Shown here piece by piece: positions 23,501 to 33,014 of a DNA stretch of 64,000 nt. Positions within the stretch are counted from its first letter, which is position 1. The number at the start of each line of letters is the position of its first letter. Source of the stretch: Apostichopus japonicus (Eukaryota; Echinodermata; Holothuroidea; Aspidochirotida; Stichopodidae); assembly GCF_037975245.1 (NCBI RefSeq), contig NC_092573.1:10977501-11041500 (forward strand), given 5' to 3'. Below the pieces are notes generated by a model that was not told where the DNA came from, made no database searches, and saw only the letters and a list, made by a program, of their open reading frames with translations. The position numbers and the translations under genes were made by a program.

Positions 23501-23734
23501 AGAACTGAGAGGGGAATTAATGTCGTCGCATGCTTGAAAGTGATTACGAGTATTTTTACAAATGATACAGGCTATGTCCCCATGCAAACTAACAATAGGA
23601 TTACTAATACAGTCATTATGCCATTTTATAACCCCGGAGCAATAACAGCAATGACCTATGGAACAACGATCACTAGACGTTAAGCTATGCGCACAAATAC
23701 AACAGAGGTGACTAAATAAAGTACAATGCTCCAT
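20561..23734 (-). CDS. LINE ORF2: zinc finger, AP endonuclease and reverse transcriptase
   Basis: Uninterrupted 1057 residues from ATG. Residues about 8-60 form a Cys/His-rich PHD-like finger (C..C...C..H..C..C, KWHNDC, CIIC). Residues about 113-330 are an APE-type endonuclease with N120, E149 (TETWL), Y225, D257/N259 (GDFNCN) and D323-H324 (SDHFPV), which nicks target DNA. Residues about 600-870 are the reverse transcriptase: RVVPVFKAGEKESVNNYRPI, FLDLSKAFD (D696), GVPQGSILGPLLF and YADD (783-786, catalytic D785/D786). The C-terminal region has the QKRAIRYI and LWNSLH motifs typical of CR1/L2/Rex families. All catalytic residues seen are intact. It lies 321 bp downstream of ORF1 on the same strand. 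It copies LINE RNA into a nicked chromosomal site. Confidence 0.95.
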   Translation of the reverse strand: MEHCTLFSHLCCICAHSLTSSDRCSIGHCCYCSGVIKWHNDCISNPIVSLHGDIACIICKNTRNHFQACDDINSPLSSIDPDINSVQSFQATNCKYYNYNFFQDITNDLWDQKLTLYHVNARSLNSNFNNLLLSLRSVRHNFSVIGITETWLGNPNTLHTLYNIPGYNMEHASRQGRGGGVALYINSSLKYKSRSDLSIFVEGVFESTFIELQASHSPIIIGVIYCPSGVSETVIDMFSTLFISLNREDRSCFLMGDFNCNLLITSENIGNQFINLVHSHSFRPLHNLPSRITSHSATLLDVIFTNSPSLSSTSGIICDDISDHFPVFTIVDIDNVKTSIPSITLRRHVNPATIRLFRSAIENETWQDVFYGNDVNVAFDQFNKIFSKHLNNCLPYVPSTKKGISDKNDWMTPAILNSCRTKNRLYKKYLRSRTANNLNDYKRFRNRLTSVIRLAKKSYYTNMFNNNNQDAKSMWRSINTLLHGRQANRTPEQINYQGVSFSNPLDIGNIFNDYFTTIGPATQHKIPNVNSHYKMYLQAPVIDSLFIIPATRDEVLKVLLSLKPSAAGFDGVSAIIVKHVAHSLCIPLTYLCNLSFELGVVPTSLKIARVVPVFKAGEKESVNNYRPISVLPCFSKVIEKIMFSRLYNFIAKHNLLYNYQFGFLPGRSTTHAILHFTCKVMEAFENNQYASGIFLDLSKAFDTLDHNILLEKLSHYGIRGTVLQWFKSYLADRHQFVVINNINSVSKPIKCGVPQGSILGPLLFIIYVNDLYRASNKFHIISYADDTNLFFSSNDINFLLDTIQNEFTYIHDWFCANKLSLNVKKTTSIVFSTPSKHLNPNINSIRLCGVDVMLSKTTKFLGVYIDNHLSWNNHIQNICMKVSKGAGVLNRLRQIIPRSTLVTLYNTLILPYLTYCNVIWGSTHASRIQPLYLLQKRAIRYICNADYLQHTAPLFTTLNALSIYDINRYYVGIFIFNWLHDNAPSTFRNYFQLRNDPYPNRAPNQLTVPYFRLRSAQLGIRYVGVKLWNSLHTTITSCKTLNTFKKRLKEYLISNYH

Positions 23735-24055
23735 GCAGTATCAAATGCAAACTATCAAAGAAGTAAAAAAAAAGATAAAAAAAAGAAAGAAAGAAGAACA
23801 GAACAAAATAAGAAGAGTGAAAAAAAAGTATTATAACGTATAATACCTTGAATGTGGATAAGACGGGTGGTTGGACAAACGAAAACACACGACAAAAGGG
23901 AAATCCTATAAAGTAATCTGTAAAATACCAGTAAAACGTGCAACTACTTGCTACATTTAAGTAACAAACGGCAATGGTATGTACCGTTCCCAAAAATCAA
24001 GGTAGAGGCTTCAAATTCAAGATGGCGGCTTCAACTTCACCATTGTGTCCGTACA

Positions 24056-24344
24056 TTACCGAAGTCTTGCCAGGTCCTCTGTATTAGCAATGTGATGTTT
24101 ATGATCGTTTCCATCAATGACGAATATCTTCCCATCTAGGGTCCAAGACCGGTTAACTCTTTCATGTTTGCGGGCAAGGGCGAATAGCTCCTGGTTCCTG
24201 CGGGTCAAATCCTCATTAATGTATATTCTGGTGCCTTTTAGTGAGGTCCTGGCACGATATATCCTGTCTCTTGTGTTGTATGAGGTCAGTTTGACGATGA
24301 TAGCCCTGGGTCGGGTGGCGTTTGCTATGTTGTTAGCTCTAGGT
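24056..24344 (-). pseudogene. LINE ORF1, C-terminal part (downstream of the insertion)
   Basis: Carries the remaining RRM/CTD-like portion of an L1-ORF1-type RNA-binding protein: it runs from the six-base duplication CTAGGT through motifs such as RPRAIIVKLTSY, TRIYINEDLTRR and NQELFALARKH to a TAA at 24056. The pattern (R-P-R-x-I-I-V-K..., ...I-Y-I-N-E-D-L) is typical of LINE ORF1 proteins with a nucleic-acid chaperone role. It is cut off from its N-terminal half by the 24345-26523 element. Frame and phase at the junction agree exactly with the other half when one copy of the duplication is counted. Confidence 0.85.
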
Positions 24345-26523
24345 TATGGAACGCGGAAAGGGTCAACGTGAGGCGCCGTTCACTTAGAAATGGTCGTTCA
24401 CCCAGAAACCGTTCACTTAGAGATCGCCGCTCAAATGCAAGCAGCCGCCCACTTATAAATTGCCGTTTAATGTGAGGCGCCGTCCACTCAGAGATGGTCG
24501 TCCACTCAGAGACCGTCTACTTAGAGATCGTTGCTCAAATACAACAGCCGCCAATTTTGAAATCGTCGTTGAAGTACAGAAACCGTTCATTCAGAAATAG
24601 CCGTTGACTCAGAAATCGTCCACTTACAAATCGCCGGTCGATGCTGAGCCGCGCCTACTTAGAATTCATCCTCCCTTTACAATGGCTATATACGTATGCA
24701 TAAAGTGGGCGTGGACTATTTATCGGCTGTGCTCCCGCCCAGTAACGTACACCGAGCTGTTACAGTAGAACGCTGTTGTTCCCGCCTCATTCAAGTCGGC
24801 CCTGCGGCGCCCCTCCCTTTTTCAGGAGAGTAATTTCGTCTCGGTACACCGAAGACCACATGCAATGAAAGTTTCAAGAATCCAAAAGAAATAAGATGGA
24901 AGAAATAGTTTACACGTTGGGGGTCGAAAATGCCGAAGAAGTTTATTTCCCGTAACTTCGAAAGGGAACAGGCAACTCATAGACAAACAGGAATAACTAA
25001 TTTGGAAAGTAGTAACATCCGTCGCTAGTCCCAGTTTTTTTTTCATTGGTCTAATCAATTTGACCGAGATTTGACCATTCATGTGCTCAGCATTTGTCAA
25101 AATAAAAGAAAGTGATGACTTAGCATGTATGCTTCAGTAACTGAGCATCAAATATAACATATTCTTAGCCATGGAAAAGTGTGATGTGTATCATGATGAT
25201 GACCATAGATGATCATAACTGTTAACCCTTGTAACTACAGATGTAAACATTTAATTTTAATTTACAATAATGAATTAATAAATTGTAACTATGAAATACT
25301 ATAGGCGTTACACAATAGTAATTCCACTAACTGTTACAAATTTACAAAACATTGTAATAACTTAATGATCCCTTACTATGAATTAGTAAATTCAGTGTTA
25401 CCAAGTAACGTTTCATGACAAATGTAATAGTATATCATTAAAACAAATCAATTGTATTAACAAGTCAATAATCATTTAAAGAAATTACAATACGTTTGAA
25501 ATAAAAATTTGTATATAATTGCAAGTTAAAAATTCTTCATGTGTGGTACTTATTAATACCACATTAGTTGTTAAAAATTAATAATTCATCATTATGAAGT
25601 AATAACTCATTTATAACAAGTAATATTTCATTAAAACATACAAGTATTTCATTACAGCAAATTATCATTCGTACTAACAAATCAATAATTTTGGGGAAAA
25701 TTGTAATCACGAATTATTAATTAAAAATACTAATGGACTTTATTGTACGTCGTCTCAACATGTACAAACTCCCGGAGATTGAGTACGAACCGACACTGTA
25801 TGAAATGGATCAAAACAAATAAGTATGAGGATCAAGTCTAGTATTGGGGATTGGCCGCAAGCTGAGGAATACCAGCACCGTACTCATATACTCATCATAC
25901 TAACGTTAGGTTGTATTGCGAAAGATCCATCTTTTTTCCAGAGGCCTAAAGAAGCACGCCTCCTTTTGTAACAGGTGATTCACTGCAATCAAGCAAATCT
26001 GCCGTTCTTCTGTTGTTGAAACCGATTTTCACAAATTCCTCGAATTGTATATCATCGTTTGATCCATTTTAATTTGTGATTGAAAATTCAATGAACGAGT
26101 ACGAGTGCGAACGGCCGACGCACCTCGACTGTGATTGAAAAGTTCACGCCCCGCCCACGATATAAATGTGCAAGTTTGGCTGTCACTCAAATGGACGATC
26201 TCTGAGACGACGATCTCTGAGTGGGCGATCTCTGAATGGACGATTTCTGAATCACGACCATTTCTCAGTCGCGGCGGTTTCTAAGTCAACGGCCATTTCT
26301 AAATTGACGGTTCCCGAAAATGTGGGTGTGTTTGCACGACAATCTCTGCTTAGACGCCCTGTGTATCAACGGCCATCTCTAAGTGGACGGCGCCTCGCGT
26401 TAAGCAGCGATTACAAAATGGACGGCTGCTGTATTTGAGCGGCGATCTCTAAGTGGACGGTTTCTGAGAAACGACCATTCCTATTTGGACGGCGCCTCAT
26501 GTTGACCCTTTCCGCGTTCCATA
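24345..26523. mobile_element. TU-like foldback transposon, 2179 bp, with 6-bp TSD
   Basis: Ends in perfect inverted termini TATGGAACGCGGAAAGGGTC / GACCCTTTCCGCGTTCCATA, flanked by CTAGGT at 24339-24344 and 26524-26529. The arms (about 24345-24690 and 26165-26523) are built of 15-20-bp subrepeats of the type CCGTTCACTTAGAAATGG, with a 104-bp higher-order unit in the left arm (AGGCGC at 24371 and again at 24475). The centre (24700-26160) is AT-rich with no transposase-like frame. Sea-urchin TU foldback elements have the same design of tandem subrepeats in the arms; the 6-bp duplication here does not by itself identify the superfamily. Confidence 0.88.
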
Positions 26524-26529
26524 CTAGGT

Positions 26530-27008
26530 CGGGGTGAAATGCGGTGTGAACGGTCGATTTCTCCAGGGGTAAGGGTAACGTTCAGTTTTTCGGTCGCCAG
26601 ATTAATGACTAACTCGTCAGTCGATTCTCCAGGAGATTCAGGAATCCCCTGTATGCGGAGACAGTTACGCATTGAATACTGCTCCTGGCGGTCAGCAGAG
26701 TCCTGGGTTGCAGTTAAGTCTCGTCTGAGCTGGCATATTTCCTCCCTGGCATCATCAAGTTGTTTTTGCTTTTTGGACAGTTCAAGTTGGAAGGTGTCAT
26801 GAATTTCTTTACATACCTTCTCTTTCACTGCTTCCGCTATCGCTGGCACTAGTTTGCATATTAGATTGGTGCAAAAGTCATCTGAGTTAATGGCAGCATT
26901 CAACTCTTGGCGAATAGAGTCTATAATGTCCACATGAATTAGATCAGTGTTAGGTTGAGGTGTAGGCTCATGTGTAAACGTAGCTAGGGGTCGATCTGGG
27001 ATCAGCAC
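26530..27008 (-). pseudogene. LINE ORF1, N-terminal part (upstream of the insertion)
   Basis: About 160 codons encode a charged N-terminus, a coiled-coil-prone stretch (about residues 60-110, rich in E, K, Q, L) and the start of an RRM-like domain (SMRNCLRIQGIPES, then DRSHRISPR), as in L1-type ORF1 RNA-binding proteins. The frame has no ATG at its 5' limit: it is preceded by an in-frame TGA. The likely native ATG at 27028 is in another frame and stops after eight codons, so a one-base frameshift near 27008 is probable. The 3' limit is the foldback insertion site. Confidence 0.8.
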
Positions 27009-27040
27009 TCAGCAGTGACCTTTGACATCCGTTGTTGTTT

Positions 27041-27505
27041 GTTAGTAATAATAATAATAATACATTTTATTTATATAGCGCCAAACAAATTATGAAATAA
27101 TTCTCGTAGCGCTTAACAAAATAATAACAATTATAACATATATGCTTTGGTGAAGAGATACGTTTTGAGAGCTGATTTCAGAGCTGAACCGTTCACAGTA
27201 TTGCACATTTTTACATGTTCTGGAAGTGAGTTCCACAGGCACGGTGCACTGGATGCGAACGTTCTCAGGCCGTAAGTCTGTGTTTTTACTCTAGGGATGA
27301 GTAACATCAGCGTGTGGATGATGGTTGGTGAGGTAGCTTGGTCCTACATTGCGCATACATTTGAACACCATCAGAAGTAGTTTGTTGCTGATTCGTTCAC
27401 GTACCGTATCGGGAGCCAGTGGAGTTCGATCATGGTTGGGGTAATGTGATCATACTTCCGAGTTCTTGTAACGAGACGTAGACGTAGTAGTTGGTATTTG
27501 ACAGC
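27041..27505 (-). mobile_element. L2-type LINE 3' fragment (reverse transcriptase C-terminus)
   Basis: On the minus strand, short frameshifted pieces read TRTRKYDHITPT, ELHWLPIRY, KLLLMVFKCMRNVGPSYLTN, KTQTYGLRTFASSAPCLWNS and LKSALKTYLFTKAYML then stop: the standard order of the C-terminal region of L2/CR1 reverse transcriptases. A 3' UTR with a GGCGCTATATAAATAAAATG stretch and an (ATT)n tail follows, ending where the 5' end of the 20319-27040 LINE begins. Truncated and frame-broken, so dead. Confidence 0.85.
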
Positions 27506-29324
27506 AAAGTTTTACTTCACACAGCTTGTGTATTTCGGGTCATTTCTTCTTAGTAAACAATTCTCAATTCCCAGGTGTATAAATGGTGATCTGTGAGATA
27601 AGCTGGAAATATAGTTGAGTGCTCTGGTTTATGGTTAACCCTTTGCGATGTATTTTCTGACTGTATAGTGGCCCGGGAGCGACTGTTTTAAATTGTGCTA
27701 ATTTGGATTGGCTTTCTTAAAATCACGTTAAAAAGGCATAACATTTGCCTCTAACTTACAAAAGACACAAACTTACTGACGTAAGAGTCAATGACACTCA
27801 ACATGTCAGTGAACCACGTTAAGCAAACATTTTAAGCTAAACCTTCATTCAATTACGACTATTTAGCTCTAAACTACCATTCAAACATAATAGTTGCCCT
27901 CTACTTACAAGAAGATAAACTCTCCAACAACTGAAAATATTACAAAATGTTGAATGGATATTCAGGGGGCAGACACGAAACACTCATCGTATAAAAGAAA
28001 CATTTTCCACACTGTTACTTGAAAATCGTATCTCAATATCATTCCTATCTCGAGATATGGATGATTAAATATGTCATGATATGTTAAAATATTTGCCTTG
28101 CCAAATTTGTAACATATTGTAAAACAAGTCATTTGAGGGGATAAAAGTTTTCACAATGAGTTTTTTTATTCGTTGCTTCTCTGTGTAATAGACGTTATAG
28201 TCCAGTCACATTAATTGATGAACAATTAAACCAATTCACTATTTTTCATAAGCAAATCAGTAATCGTTTAATCAAACATAGAACCAAATAGTTATTTTTA
28301 ACTATAGTAGACAAATAGTAGACATTTCGTTTGCCGACGCATTATTTTTATACGCGATGTTGCAAAATTCATATGACAGCATCATTTTCAGATACCTTAA
28401 AGTAAGCACTACAAGGCTCAGGTGTTTTCTCAATTTAATAAATATCAGCTGTAAGCCAGCAAAAATTTATCAATATGAAATTGTAAAAAAGAGTCTACTA
28501 CGATATGTCAGTGGCATAAATTTGACAGACGATTCATGTGCCCTTGTGGTAAACTATATTGTATTGTAGTGGAGATATATGTCATATATGTTTGACATTA
28601 CAGGGAAGGGGACCCATTTTGAATGGGGGGGGGGGGGGATGAGACGAATATCTCTCAAACTGTTTACTCTTTGAAGTCTAACGCAAACTAGAGCACCAGC
28701 AGCAATGGTGTATAAAGCTTTCAATAAGTGTGTGTATGTTTCGGGGGGGGGGGGGTGAGGGGGAATCGCTGTTTAGTTAGGACATCTTTGCGAAAAGAAT
28801 TTACTCTTGTAGATGCTACGATGGCCCAGACGAGACATATAAAACAATTTCAACATTTCGACTAGTTTGTTTCAAATTACTCCGTTTCTTCAGACTTGTT
28901 AAATCGGTTCTGAAAATGTCGACTGTTATATCACGACATTTCGACTTTGTCCTCAAATTACGGCTTTTCACATCAAAGTTTCGAGTTTTCTCTCATGCTA
29001 AGATGGTTTCTTGTGTTAGAATTTCAACTTCTCCATCTGAAAATTTACACTATACTCTGAACAATTATAATACCGATATTTTGACTTGTCCCTAGATATT
29101 TACATATTGAAATTTTATCTCAGACGTTCGACTATTTAATCTCAAAATTAGCCATTCAGGTCCCTAATCAGGGTTCCCCTCCTTTATTTGAAACGAAATC
29201 ATGGTGTAAATTATAGGTAATGATCGAATAATTCTCCTCCAGTTTTTCTTCGTTTGAGAAAGTACGGTTGTAAGGGGGTCAGTCAATTCAAATCGAAAGC
29301 TGTCTTTGCTTACGAGGGCATGTT
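27506..29324. other. Non-coding DNA
   Basis: AT-rich; no exon recognised. Two G-runs of 12-14 bases lie near 28626 and 28743. Confidence 0.55.
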
Positions 29325-29696
29325 TTAAGGGAGTGAAGACTCGTGCACAAAGAAACGTCTGATGCCGGTAATCTGACCTAGTTTCGAATGAGGTGTAACA
29401 GAAGTGCTGGACGTCACCATCGATCCCAGAAAATACACACACTGCTTGCTACCGTCTGTAATTAGACACTAGTGTACAGTCACTACATGCAGCTACGGTC
29501 AATACCCACAACACAGTGTACATATAATAACAGCGATGGACATCTCAGGTCTAGATAAAAGATAACAAGGTATCACGTTTCATTACTGTCTGCATTTTGT
29601 AGCGACAAGAAAAAAAAACTTCACTTGCAAGCAACGGAAAGTTAACTTTTTTCAGAGGGCGGCACTCTGTTTGGGGCGAGTCTTCAATGCCTTTAA
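29325..29696. mobile_element. TTAA MITE, copy 1 (372 bp)
   Basis: Bounded by TTAA at both ends (29325-29328, 29693-29696) with inverted termini GGGAGTGAAGACTCG and CGAGTCTTCAATGCC. The whole element is repeated in inverse orientation at 34668-35040 at nearly the same length. TTAA duplications are characteristic of the piggyBac and Kolobok superfamilies; which one cannot be decided here. No ORF of its own. Confidence 0.82.
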
Positions 29697-30233
29697 GGAG
29701 CATTGCACTAGAAGATCGTTTACTTAGTACCTTATTATTGGTTCAAAGTAATCAATAGCATTACAGCGTACTAAGCACATTGTACGTATATACCTTTCTG
29801 GGTGCTGCAATGTAATCAAAACTATTGTAGCGTAGCGAAAACGATTCATTATTATTCTGCCTGCTTCGAAGTCATCAATAACACTCTCGCGTAAAACCTA
29901 CTGCACCCCAATATTACCATGTAATGTCATTCCATTGAAAAAGGGAAGATCAAATAAGACATCTTTCTAAACAGAAGACACGAACTGTTTACTAACTGTA
30001 CTAAATAACTCCCGATAATATTATGGATGGTCATGTTGTTGTATAAATTGGGATATGTTTCCGTCGTTTTCTGGGTTATATCGAATAAAACTGGGGCGTT
30101 ATCACTGGTTACAATGTATGCCTTGGCCCCTCACCTCCATCAATCGGGTTCTTTTCAAATTCAAAAGTATTGATTTGCACAAGCTTGCGGTTTGACCTTA
30201 AAAATATACCTTATTTATAGTCTTTTATATAAC
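29697..30233. other. Non-coding DNA
   Basis: No gene or repeat recognised. Confidence 0.5.
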
Positions 30234-30345
30234 TTTCGTCCATTTTGGGACTCATCAAGCGATGAAGGAAGCGAGCCCCGGATCTTGTGTCACACACAGA
30301 CCGAAGTCCATACCACTCGACCACAGTGATTCTACTGGTGCATGA
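30234..30345 (-). mobile_element. tRNA-like SINE with hammerhead-like core, copy 1
   Basis: Minus strand: an A-box-like GGTCGAGTGGTATGGAC, 25-30 bases later a B-box-like GGGGCTCGCTTCC, then TTGATGAG, a perfect 4-bp stem GTCC/GGAC with a CAAAAT loop, and CGAAA. The order A box, B box, CTGATGAG-stem-CGAAA is shared with the plus-strand copy at 30500. The core has C3 changed to T and lacks a clear GTC cleavage triplet, so this copy is probably inactive. Confidence 0.55.
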
Positions 30346-30499
30346 ATGCGTATAAACTGGCTTTGTATAACTGTCAACGAGGGCGTATCACCCAAGTGTT
30401 ATGATTGTACAGAGTGCAACACCTGGTGCTTTGAATTTGACAATTTACACAAAATTACCATTTTTTATAGGCAAGCCAAGCCGTAAATAGGAAATGAAT

Positions 30500-30667
30500 G
30501 TGTAGCAAGTGGTATGACAGATATATAATAAAACTAATAAAGATCAACACATCAGCACTTCGGTCTGTGACACAAAGGTCCGGGCATCGATTCCTACCTG
30601 TGCCTGATGAGTTCCAAAAGGACGAAACCGGTCGTGAAGTGAACATTTTTTCTAGCGTGTTGATCTT
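30500..30667 (+). mobile_element. tRNA-like SINE with hammerhead-like core, copy 2
   Basis: A-box-like TAGCAAGTGGTATGAC, then CACTTCGGTCTGTGACACAA, B-box-like GGCATCGATTCC, and the hammerhead-like core CTGATGAG (30604-30611), stem II TTCC/GGA, CGAAAC, then CGGTC to 30633. Relative to copy 1 there is an insertion of about 35 bases between the A box and CACTTCGG. Short inverted repeats AAGATCAACAC / GTGTTGATCTT (30540, 30657) also flank the core part, so a small TIR-bounded unit is an alternative reading. Confidence 0.55.
30604..30633 (+). ncRNA. Hammerhead ribozyme-like motif
   Basis: All conserved core bases of the hammerhead fold are present in order: CTGATGA, stem II, GAA, then A-CC-GG-T-C, where ACC/GGT would be a minimal stem III and GTC the cleavage triplet. 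Stem III has no room for a loop, so a monomer could not close it; known short type I hammerheads get round this by dimerising. Stem I (GTGC against GTGAAG) gives only about three weak pairs. Activity is therefore unproven. Confidence 0.4.
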
Positions 30668-30811
30668 AATATTCTTAAATTTGAATGATAAGGCCTATAT
30701 AATATATATATAGTCGGTTATCATTAATCCATGGACATAATTTTGCTATCATTTGCTGGATTATTTTCAATGCAAACTTTTAGACATGAGACAAAGACTT
30801 GTTTTCAAATG

Positions 30812-31050
30812 TATTTTTTTAGATCCTCCTGCAAGCAGGAACTCGCGAAGCGCGAAGAAGCCTCCTTGACTTACCAAGCCGCAAGCTGACCGAAGTCAAT
30901 CTCTTACATTCATATTTAACGTTCATGATTATGATTATTGTCAGTTGTCAACATCTCTGTAATTAGACGAAATACATTAATCTTGGAGTGACTCGAACCA
31001 GGGACCTTATGATTGGAAGGCACCGGCGTTAACCACTGAGCTAACACTCC
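30812..31050 (-). mobile_element. tRNA-derived SINE, copy A
   Basis: Minus strand starts GGAGTGTTAGCTCAGTGGTT (A box TAGCTCAGTGG) and continues with a B box TGGTTCGAGTCAC, a roughly 130-bp body, and a 3' hairpin CCTGCTTGCAGG followed by an A-rich tail. A second copy, about 85 percent alike by eye, is at 46290-46516 in the same orientation. The tRNA-like part is a pol III promoter head, not a tRNA gene. Confidence 0.88.
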
Positions 31051-32329
31051 ACTAACTAACACTTCACAGATAAGCTAATAAAGACCCTCCACGGTGCCCA
31101 AGCTCCACCGTAGTCATGACATCATGAATGTAAGCCTAAAAAAAGGACGAATTTGGGCTTAATGACTTTTAATCATCGGCATGAGGCATCGGTAGAGAAT
31201 AATCCCAACAAAAGACCATTGTTACATCAATTCGAAGGTCACGGACACGCTAATGAACACCCTTCTTATCTACACGTTTCCTCCGAATCAGAAATATTAA
31301 TGGCACACCACCACTTCTTATCACTAATCACTAATCACCTATGTTTTGCTTCAAACCTCTTTTTTATCAACCTTACATTCATGATGTTGAACAGGTTCAG
31401 AAAACCTAACAAATAATACATGATGTAGGTCTCCACTACAACCTGACAACATATTGTCAATATATAGTTTTATATATATAGTTTACATAGTTTTACATAA
31501 TTTACATATATAGTTTATAACAAGGGGCACATGCATCGTCTGTTAAACTATACCACTCAAGCACCATACATAGACAATGTGATGATACGGTATGTGTAAC
31601 CAAATTTCCAGTTACTTAACTGACTTTGAGGCCTGGCTAGTACTGTGTCCTACACGTCGAATTCCGACCAGGGGACTTCAATTTTCTGTTCAGTCTGTCG
31701 AATGTTACAAAGCATTGGATTGCAGTCTCTTACTGATTTTGACAACATATGAATGTTCGAAAAATCGTATTTATATCCATAAATAGAATTCGAAATAACA
31801 ATAAATTGACACCTATGATTGTTTTGGGACTTGCTTATATCGTCACGTAATTGACAAGCTTAACGGAGCTTAACGCCTTTGAGTGAAAAGTTCCGACGCT
31901 GGCGATTGAAAATCCAGAACTTTTTATTTTCACGTATTTTCACGTATCACGATCCCTCTAAGAGGAAGGCACTTTAAAATGCTAGTAATGTTTCTATAGA
32001 CATTCCATGTTATGCTGCTTGATTGACATGAAACAGTACAAATGTAATAATCGCTAAAGTGGATGTTTATGTTACATTAATGTGCTACTTCGACGCCGGT
32101 TTTAACTGTATACGCAATTCATGCTTGTCAAATTTCAATGTGGTTAAATACGTGACGTGTTACTGAATAATCCCTTCCACAACTAATTGCCTTTTAGGTC
32201 TCGCACCACAGTTAATGGTTCCATTAACTAAACTCGTCACTTTCAAGACCTGCCAAATCATAGATCGAAGTTTTCAACTGGTATATCCTACCCACCACAC
32301 GAATAGCTGAGATCTTGGCCTATCATGGT
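31051..32329. other. Non-coding DNA
   Basis: AT-rich, with a short TATATAG(TTTACATA) repeat near 31460-31515. No convincing coding exon. Confidence 0.5.
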
Positions 32330-32622
32330 CAGGCGCGTAGCCAAGGGGGGCGAAGGGGGCAGCCGCCCCCCCCCCCTTGAGCATATTTTTTATATTTTTT
32401 TTAAATGTTTTTATGATATCGCTAGTATTTTCAAAAGAGAAAATGCTAAGATGCAACTAACAAGGCCTGGGAAGTGCCATTTCCAGCGATCTGGGAGGTA
32501 GTTTCAGCCAAAATTTTCTTGTACGCTTCGCGCCAACTCATGGTGGCGCTACGCTTAGATAGTTTGCAATGCCGAATCTACAGTTTCGCCCCTCCCTTGG
32601 CAAATTCCTGGCTACGCGCCTG
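32330..32622. mobile_element. hAT MITE, 293 bp, with perfect 8-bp TSD
   Basis: Termini CAGGCGCGTAGCCA and TGGCTACGCGCCTG match as CAGGCGCGTAGCCA in inverted orientation, flanked by ATCATGGT at 32322-32329 and 32623-32630. This is the best reference copy of the family also at 8430, 9640 and 48804. It contains the module GCGCCAACTCATGGTGGCGC with its 6-bp stem GCGCCA/TGGCGC at about 32540-32559. No ORF. Confidence 0.92.
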
Positions 32623-33014
32623 ATCATGGTACTTGCAAATTCCATATCATGACCGTTTAGATTTTGAGCTAGAAGAGGAGCAAGTTTAGCATACTGAATC
32701 CCCACCCATACATCTGCTCGCTCGGATTAATATCAACATTTAACCAAAGATTTGCTAAAATGGTTTATATCACCTTCGATCCTCACTATTTCCACACCAT
32801 CTGCACTTTAAATTATGCTCTTTCATATAAAGGCAGAACGAAAAGTGATGGTAACTGATAATATGCTTAAAAAAGCATTCCACTAAGTATACTTTTACCT
32901 ATTTTCTCCGACAATGGTTAACCTTTCGAGCGGATGGACACTACCCTAATTGTGGTGCGGTACCTTTAGTCTTTAAAGGCATATTCTTGTGACACGTATT
33001 ATGGTAAGAAACAC

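Larger units (their letters stand above)
20319..27040 (-). mobile_element. Near full-length L2/CR1-type LINE, interrupted by a foldback element
   Basis: Read on the minus strand: 5' UTR (from about 27040), ORF1 (split), a 321-bp spacer, ORF2, then a 3' UTR ending in AATAAAG (20353-20359) and a tail of ATTGAA-like units (20319-20350). Subtracting the 2179-bp insertion gives about 4.5 kb. A 3' tail of short tandem units in place of poly(A), and an APE endonuclease with RT, are features of the CR1/L2 group. The intact ORF2 implies a young insertion. No target-site duplication was found, as is common in this group. Confidence 0.88.

Noticed and set aside
20948-23683. Plus-strand and alternative-frame ORFs within the LINE
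   Set aside because: Shadows of the intact minus-strand ORF2.
30980-31050. A tRNA gene on the minus strand (also at 46450-46516)
   Set aside because: A and B boxes are present but the acceptor and anticodon stems do not pair properly and both copies continue into the same non-tRNA body; they are SINE heads.
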